Positions 5,732 through 10,310 of a DNA stretch of 10,310 nt are shown here, piece by piece. Below the pieces are notes generated by a model. The model was not told the DNA's origin. It did not search any database and saw nothing but the letters and a program-made list of their open reading frames with translations. The stretch is from an uncultured Streptococcus sp. (GTDB lineage: Bacteria; Bacillota; Bacilli; Lactobacillales; Streptococcaceae): assembly GCA_934201655.1 (NCBI GenBank), contig CAKPXD010000043.1, forward strand, positions 1-10,310. Direction: 5' to 3'. The position numbers and the translations under genes were made by a program. Every line of letters starts with the position of its first letter. The first letter of the stretch is position 1.

Positions 5732-7987
5732 CTAATCTCCTAAAGTTATTTTTATTTTCTGTATATTTTTTAAAGCTGTATTGGTACGAACACTTTGTTT
5801 TTTTACAGTTTCTCCTGTACCTTCAAATTCTACTTCGATATCCAGCCATTTTGCAAAAGTTTCGACATTCTTCTTAGACCAACCATACAAATCAGGCATC
5901 TCTTCTACCTTGTCAGAAAGGAGTAAGATCTGCTCATTTGCGTCTAGATTGCTTCCTTCTGCCGCTGAACTTTCTTTGATTTTCGTTCCTGAACCGATAA
6001 CGATTGGTTGAACAAGGTTACGTCGTAGTTCTTCTGCCAAATCTCCAGGGCTATAGTCTTTTGTCGAAGGCATAGCATAGTTAGTCGTAGTTGTAATCTG
6101 ATCCAGACTTTTAGCAGTTGATTGAAGATTGAGAGATTCTTTCATCGCAGAAGCACGCTCCAAGATAGGGTTTGCGAATTCTCCTAACGGAATCCCAGAA
6201 TAATGTTCCGGTTGTTGAACTGTCACATAGAGGATAAAATCTGGATTTTCTGCGGGATGCATAGAGACAACTGAGAAGATATAGTTTGTTTCCCCTCGCA
6301 GGTAGCCTCCATTTTTCTCATCTGCAATCTGAGCTGTTCCTGATTTCAAGGCAACATTTTGTCCTGGAACATTAATTGTTCCCTTACCAGTACTGTGATT
6401 GTACATAGTACCATAGATAGGATCCGTACCAACCAAAATCATATTCTCACGAGTCAAACTAGCCGCTTCTTTAGAAACAGGATTCCCTACAATCTCCCTT
6501 TGTGATTTACGAACAGTCTGATCATTTGGATCATAGAGGGCACTAATAAACTTCGGTTCAAGCATAACCCCATCATTTGCAATTGCTGTAAAAGCACGAA
6601 GCATCTGGGTCTGAGTAACAGAAATCCCTTGACCAAAGGAACTCATGGCAATATTGACAATATTGTCATCAGGCAATTGTCCACCATACTCATTACTCAT
6701 CCCAAATCTTGTTGGAATTCCGAATTTGAAACGATTGAGATAATCCAACCAAGTTGCATCTCCCATTTTTTGTTCAAGTAGACTCATTCCAACATTACTG
6801 GAGTGAGCGAAACCTTGTAAGAAAGTCATCATCCCACCAGTAGTCAAACCATCATTAACATCCCAATCTCGAATCGTCACATCCGCTATTTTAAATTCAC
6901 TGCTATTGAAGTATTCTCCACTTGGGAAGGTATTGTTATCAATGGCTGCCGCCAAAGTCATCACCTTCATGGCTGATCCTGGTTCATAGTTACTTTGATA
7001 AAGAATGTCACGCCAAACAAAGTCCTCAGTGATTCCTTCTTTGGTATCAGCATCAAAGGTTGGCCTTTGAGTTGTAGCGAGAATCTCTCCCGTCTTGGCA
7101 CTAACCAAGGTCGCAGTCATATATTTACCCTTGACTTTTTCTTGGAAGGCATCCATTTGACTTTCCATGAAAGATTGTAAAGGACTAGATAGGGTCGTAT
7201 AGACGTCTTTCCCGTTTACAGTCTGTCGGGTAACTTGCTCCGTTCCTGGAACAATATTCCCTAAGCGGTCTTTTTCATAGGTAATGATACCATCTGTTCC
7301 CGCTAACAAGCTATTCAAGGAACTCTCAACACCAGACGTCCCAATGAGACTCTTTGAACCATCCTCATTTTCGTGCAACTGCGCTAGTCCGATGAAAGAT
7401 GAAGCAAATTTTCCATTAGGATAGCTTCGATTTGGGCTTGTTGTAAAATCAACTCCCTCAACCTTAGCTGTTTCCAAATCCTTTTTTATGGACATCATAT
7501 TGGCATAGGTAATACCATTTCCCTTTACCCCAAAGGAAACTTGCTTAAGATTAGGTTGAGAAAGTTGTTCCTTGACGTAGGATTCATCCATATCTAGATA
7601 TTTATGGAAGACTTCCGCAACCTTGCTATACTGAGACTCCTCTACATAGAGAATTTTCCCATTTGCAGATTTATATTCCTTATCGATAATCGCATAAATG
7701 TTGTAGGATGTTGCATCTTCTGCGATTGGTGTACCATTACGGTCATAGATAGTTCCTCGTTTTGCAGGAACTGTTCGTGTAGTCTGGTGAACTCTAGCTG
7801 CTTCCTTAACTAAGTTAACACCAAATTTTGAGCCTGTACCAATAATTACCGCAAAATTAACCAAAAAAACAGCAAAGAGAAAGACGGCCAAAAGGCTCAG
7901 ACTCTTTCCCACTCGTCTGCGGTTTTCCATTGGAGATTTACGATTCTTAATGGCAAAGCGTATTATTTTTTCTTTCATAGTTTTCAT
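5732..7987 (-). CDS. pbpX: Penicillin-binding protein 2x, septal transpeptidase, with SAMK active-site motif
   Basis: Monofunctional class B transpeptidase for septal peptidoglycan, partner of FtsW, and a primary beta-lactam target in streptococci. The 751 residues compare with 750 in pneumococcus; numbering here is pneumococcal plus one. Order: basic cytosolic tail, one transmembrane helix (about 29-50), dimerisation domain beginning [15 protein letters not shown] (71-85), transpeptidase domain (about 265-620), two C-terminal PASTA repeats (about 640-751). Active-site motifs: S338-A-M-K341, S396-S-N398, K548-S-G550. The usual first motif is STMK; Ala at 339 equals the well-known T338A resistance change. 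Other remembered mosaic-type residues are T344 (M343T), F365 (L364F), V370 (A369V), G385 (R384G), L390 (S389L) and M448 (Q447M). Pneumococcal-type residues remain at positions equivalent to L546, Q552 and N605. The ATG at 7987 has GGAG 6 nt upstream, inside the end of ftsL. Reading frame intact. Confidence 0.98.
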   Translation of the reverse strand: MKTMKEKIIRFAIKNRKSPMENRRRVGKSLSLLAVFLFAVFLVNFAVIIGTGSKFGVNLVKEAARVHQTTRTVPAKRGTIYDRNGTPIAEDATSYNIYAIIDKEYKSANGKILYVEESQYSKVAEVFHKYLDMDESYVKEQLSQPNLKQVSFGVKGNGITYANMMSIKKDLETAKVEGVDFTTSPNRSYPNGKFASSFIGLAQLHENEDGSKSLIGTSGVESSLNSLLAGTDGIITYEKDRLGNIVPGTEQVTRQTVNGKDVYTTLSSPLQSFMESQMDAFQEKVKGKYMTATLVSAKTGEILATTQRPTFDADTKEGITEDFVWRDILYQSNYEPGSAMKVMTLAAAIDNNTFPSGEYFNSSEFKIADVTIRDWDVNDGLTTGGMMTFLQGFAHSSNVGMSLLEQKMGDATWLDYLNRFKFGIPTRFGMSNEYGGQLPDDNIVNIAMSSFGQGISVTQTQMLRAFTAIANDGVMLEPKFISALYDPNDQTVRKSQREIVGNPVSKEAASLTRENMILVGTDPIYGTMYNHSTGKGTINVPGQNVALKSGTAQIADEKNGGYLRGETNYIFSVVSMHPAENPDFILYVTVQQPEHYSGIPLGEFANPILERASAMKESLNLQSTAKSLDQITTTTNYAMPSTKDYSPGDLAEELRRNLVQPIVIGSGTKIKESSAAEGSNLDANEQILLLSDKVEEMPDLYGWSKKNVETFAKWLDIEVEFEGTGETVKKQSVRTNTALKNIQKIKITLGD

Positions 7988-7990
7988 CTA

Positions 7991-8308
7991 CTACTCCGCC
8001 GATCGGATATTTTCATTATTTAATTGCAAGTCTTGTGAGTCTGCAATTCCGGTCAAACGTTCTGATCGGATCAATTCATTAACTTCCTGCTTGGCATCAT
8101 CTAGCTCTGTCTTTTTTTCTTCAATTTGTGCATTGACTCTTGTCAAATCACTCTGGACCTGAAAAAGTTTTGTCTGCATATAGACTACACTAATTGCTAA
8201 GACAAGGGCTGTGATGGCAATTGAAAGGTAAAAGGCCTTTTCAACACGTGAAAATTTTTTTATACGAGCTTGTAGCAATTGGCTCGTTGTTCCTCTGTTT
8301 TCTGCCAT
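7991..8308 (-). CDS. ftsL: Cell division protein FtsL
   Basis: Small bitopic divisome protein that, with DivIC/FtsB and DivIB/FtsQ, activates the septal synthase FtsW-PBP2x. The 105 residues equal the pneumococcal length. A cytosolic N-terminus (1-24, basic, RIKKFSRVEK) is followed by a transmembrane helix (about 25-44, YLSIAITALVLAISVVY) and an extracellular coiled coil (about 45-82, rich in Q, E, K and heptad Leu/Val/Ile: LFQVQSDLTRVNAQIEEKK). The tail ends QLNNENIRSAE. AGAGGA lies just before the ATG at 8308. It starts 9 nt after rsmH and ends 3 nt before pbpX, within the cluster. Confidence 0.96.
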   Translation of the reverse strand: MAENRGTTSQLLQARIKKFSRVEKAFYLSIAITALVLAISVVYMQTKLFQVQSDLTRVNAQIEEKKTELDDAKQEVNELIRSERLTGIADSQDLQLNNENIRSAE

Positions 8309-8317
8309 TATTTCCTC

Positions 8318-9268
8318 TTACTTGTGAATTTTTCTTGCCACTCGAAGCTTGGCTGAGTGGGAACGATTATTGGTTTCCAATTCTTCCTTGCTTGGTAAAA
8401 TCGGTTTTCGAGATACCAATTCCATTTTGGGCTTGAGATCGTCTGGGATGAAAGGCAAACCTTTAGGAACTTCAACTGTGGAAGCTTCCTTAAATAACTG
8501 TTTGGTCAAACGGTCTTCAAGCGAATGGAAGGTGATGACTGAAATTCTTCCGTCTAAAGCTAGAAGTTCAATCGCCTGCTGGATTGATTCATCTGCAGCA
8601 CCCAACTCATCATTGACCTCAATACGGATGGCTTGAAAAATTTGTTTGGCTGGGTGACCTTTTTTCTTGAGCTCCTTAGCCGGTTTGGCAGATTTGATAA
8701 TCTCCGCCAACTCGGTCGTTGTCTCAATCGGTTTAAGCTCACGCGCCTGTTCAATTTTTCGAGCAATTTGTTTGGAAAACTTGTCTTCTCCATATTTGAA
8801 AAAGATTCGTACCAAATCATGGTAGTCATATTGATTGACCACCTCATAAGCAGTCAAGCTAGCTTCTTGATTCATTCGCATATCAAGTGGGGCATCTTTT
8901 TTATAAGAAAAACCACGTTCACGTTGATCTAACTGCGGGCTTGACACACCTAAGTCATAACAAATTCCATCAATTTCAGTCACACCTAAGTCATTTAAGC
9001 GGTCCTTCAAATGACGGAAATTATCCTTGATGAAGGTGACCATTCCCTTTTCGATATAGGGAGCCAAGCGTTTTTGCGCATTATCAATAGCATTCTGGTC
9101 TTGGTCAAAGGCATAGAGATGCCCTTTCTCGCTTAACTTACTTAATAAATACTCGCTGTGGCCTGCTCCTCCCAAGGTCGCATCAACGTAAATACCATCA
9201 GGTTTCACATCTAGCATATCAATAGTCTCATGGAGCATGACCGTTACATGATGAAATTCTTTTGTCAT
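8318..9268 (-). CDS. rsmH: 16S rRNA (cytosine(1402)-N4)-methyltransferase RsmH (MraW)
   Basis: SAM-dependent methyltransferase adding the N4 methyl of m4Cm1402 in the 16S decoding centre. It is habitually encoded at the head of division/cell-wall clusters. The 316 residues are full length. Conserved features: [11 protein letters not shown] (7-17), SAM-binding [10 protein letters not shown] (29-38), acidic D55 (AFDQDQNAI), [11 protein letters not shown] (104-114), RGFSY (118-122), PLDMRMN (127-133), the inserted helical domain (about 115-220), [11 protein letters not shown] (212-222) and ITFHSLEDR (245-253). The ATG at 9268 begins MTKEFHHVT, as in remembered pneumococcal RsmH, and the conserved motif from residue 7 rules out the next Met as start. 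No Shine-Dalgarno sequence precedes it; instead a -10-like box lies within 10 nt of the ATG. Confidence 0.97.
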   Translation of the reverse strand: MTKEFHHVTVMLHETIDMLDVKPDGIYVDATLGGAGHSEYLLSKLSEKGHLYAFDQDQNAIDNAQKRLAPYIEKGMVTFIKDNFRHLKDRLNDLGVTEIDGICYDLGVSSPQLDQRERGFSYKKDAPLDMRMNQEASLTAYEVVNQYDYHDLVRIFFKYGEDKFSKQIARKIEQARELKPIETTTELAEIIKSAKPAKELKKKGHPAKQIFQAIRIEVNDELGAADESIQQAIELLALDGRISVITFHSLEDRLTKQLFKEASTVEVPKGLPFIPDDLKPKMELVSRKPILPSKEELETNNRSHSAKLRVARKIHK

Positions 9269-9277
9269 ATATTATCT

Positions 9278-9286
9278 ATTTTACCA
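9278..9286 (-). promoter_or_regulatory. Candidate extended -10 promoter of rsmH (leaderless?)
   Basis: Minus strand TGGTAAAAT: a TGn extension and a 5-of-6 -10 hexamer (TAAAAT, 9278-9283). The -35 position at the usual 17-nt spacing (9301-9306) reads GTGCAA, only 3 of 6, which is tolerable with an extended -10. Transcription would start around 9269-9272, leaving zero to a few bases before the rsmH ATG. The alternative is read-through from uvrC. Confidence 0.45.
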
Positions 9287-9336
9287 CAAATCCGACTAGC
9301 TTGCACCCACTAAAGCTAAAACATTCCTCTGCTAGT

Positions 9337-10310
9337 TTATTCCTTATATTCAAGAGGTTTCTCAGCTACTTGAGCTAACGCTGAGTCTACTTCTGGATTC
9401 AGGTGATGATGAACTGCTTCTGCCACAGCTCTTGGTATACCAACGTCGACAATCTCATCCACGCTGGCTTCCTTGATTTTTGTCAGAGATTTAAAATATT
9501 TCATTAAATTCTGCTTGCGTTTTGGACCCAAACCTTCAATTCCATCTAATTGAGAAGAGAAGGAATTTTTAGAACGTAGTTGTCGGTGGAAAGTAATGGC
9601 AAAGCGGTGGACTTCATCCTGAATGCGTTGCAGGAGGAAAAATTCCTGAGAATTCCGAGACAACTCTACCACTTCAAGAGGATCTCCAAAGAGCAATTCA
9701 TGAGTTTGGTGCTTGTCATTCTTTTGCAGACCTGCGATTGGGATATCTAACCCCAACTCTTCTTGAATAACCTTCTTGGCAATATTAACCTGTCCCTGAC
9801 CACCATCGATGACGATTAAATCTGGTGGTGTCAAACCGTCACGCCGGACCCGTCCATAACGTCTACGAATAACCTCTCGCATACTTGCATAGTCATCTGG
9901 TCCAACCACAGTCTTGATTTTATACTTACGGTAATCCTTCTTGCTTGGTTTCCCATTGACAAAAACTACCATGGCGGAAACAGGACTAGTCCCCATAATA
10001 TTGGAGTTATCAAAAGACTCGATACGGACTGGGGTTGGAATTTGTAAAAGTCGTCCCAAGTTTTCAATGGCCCCTTGAGTCTTTTCAACTGATTTTTCTA
10101 GCAAGTCAAATTTCTGCTCTAGACTGACACGAGCATTTTTGACGGCTAGACTAACTAGCTGTTTTTTCTCACCGCGTTGGGGCTTGAGAACCTTTGTATC
10201 CACCAAAGCCTTGATAGCTTCTTCGTCAATATCTTGAGGAATCAGGATTTCATTGGGGATCAGGTGAGATTTCTCCTGGTAAAACTGCCCCACATAGGTC
10301 AAGAAATCCT
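9337..10310 (-). CDS. uvrC: UvrABC excinuclease subunit C, C-terminal part (runs off right edge)
   Basis: Nuclease subunit of nucleotide excision repair, which cuts both sides of a lesion when bound to UvrB. The frame is open through the right edge (reading [11 protein letters not shown]), so about 324 residues of a roughly 615-residue protein are present. The N-terminal GIY-YIG nuclease and UVR domain lie outside. Visible here: the RNase H-like 5' nuclease domain with RIESFDNSN (first catalytic Asp), VGPDDYASM, the Asp motif [19 protein letters not shown] and [14 protein letters not shown] (catalytic His); then a tandem helix-hairpin-helix DNA-binding region from [18 protein letters not shown] to [14 protein letters not shown]. 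The stop is at 9337-9339 and the tail (EKPLEYKE) is variable in the family. No intrinsic terminator follows in the 68-nt gap before rsmH. Confidence 0.97.
   Translation of the reverse strand, partial: DFLTYVGQFYQEKSHLIPNEILIPQDIDEEAIKALVDTKVLKPQRGEKKQLVSLAVKNARVSLEQKFDLLEKSVEKTQGAIENLGRLLQIPTPVRIESFDNSNIMGTSPVSAMVVFVNGKPSKKDYRKYKIKTVVGPDDYASMREVIRRRYGRVRRDGLTPPDLIVIDGGQGQVNIAKKVIQEELGLDIPIAGLQKNDKHQTHELLFGDPLEVVELSRNSQEFFLLQRIQDEVHRFAITFHRQLRSKNSFSSQLDGIEGLGPKRKQNLMKYFKSLTKIKEASVDEIVDVGIPRAVAEAVHHHLNPEVDSALAQVAEKPLEYKE

Noticed and set aside
9295..9336. Inverted repeat ACTAGC...GCTAGT after uvrC, as a terminator
   Set aside because: Arms are only 6 bp with a 30-nt loop and no T tract follows in the reading direction.

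Overview
The window looks like chromosome of a mitis-group Streptococcus, close to S. mitis/oralis/pneumoniae but probably not S. pneumoniae itself. I base this on remembered protein sequences, not a search: HrcA, GlnR, GlnA, MraY, PBP2x, FtsL, RsmH and UvrC all resemble their pneumococcal counterparts almost end to end. DNA is AT-rich and every convincing gene is on the minus strand, so transcription runs from right to left.

Layout in transcription order. (1) The 3' half of uvrC (nucleotide excision repair) enters from the right edge. (2) A tightly packed division/cell-wall cluster follows, rsmH-ftsL-pbpX-mraY, with gaps of 9, 3 and 1 nt, ending in an intrinsic hairpin. rsmH has no visible Shine-Dalgarno and an extended -10 almost on top of its start codon. 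(3) A small membrane protein of the aromatic acid exporter/FUSC type comes next. (4) The nitrogen-control pair glnR-glnA has a consensus promoter, a perfect 19-bp GlnR operator and a strong terminator. (5) A compact accessory cassette follows: a PadR-family repressor and two tandem, divergent DUF2812 membrane proteins, expressed from a promoter carrying two near-identical 19-bp dyads. (6) The start of hrcA, head of the class I heat-shock operon, runs off the left edge; its promoter lies between two CIRCE operators.

The housekeeping blocks are conventional. Points worth a second look are the PBP2x active-site motif SAMK in place of STMK (the known T338A beta-lactam-resistance position) with other mosaic-type residues; the padR-DUF2812-DUF2812 cassette and its paired operator; a CIRCE element that also has the form of an intrinsic terminator for that cassette; and a probable leaderless rsmH transcript. 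I see no tRNA, rRNA, CRISPR array, insertion sequence or phage gene, and no stretch over 300 bases lacks a gene.
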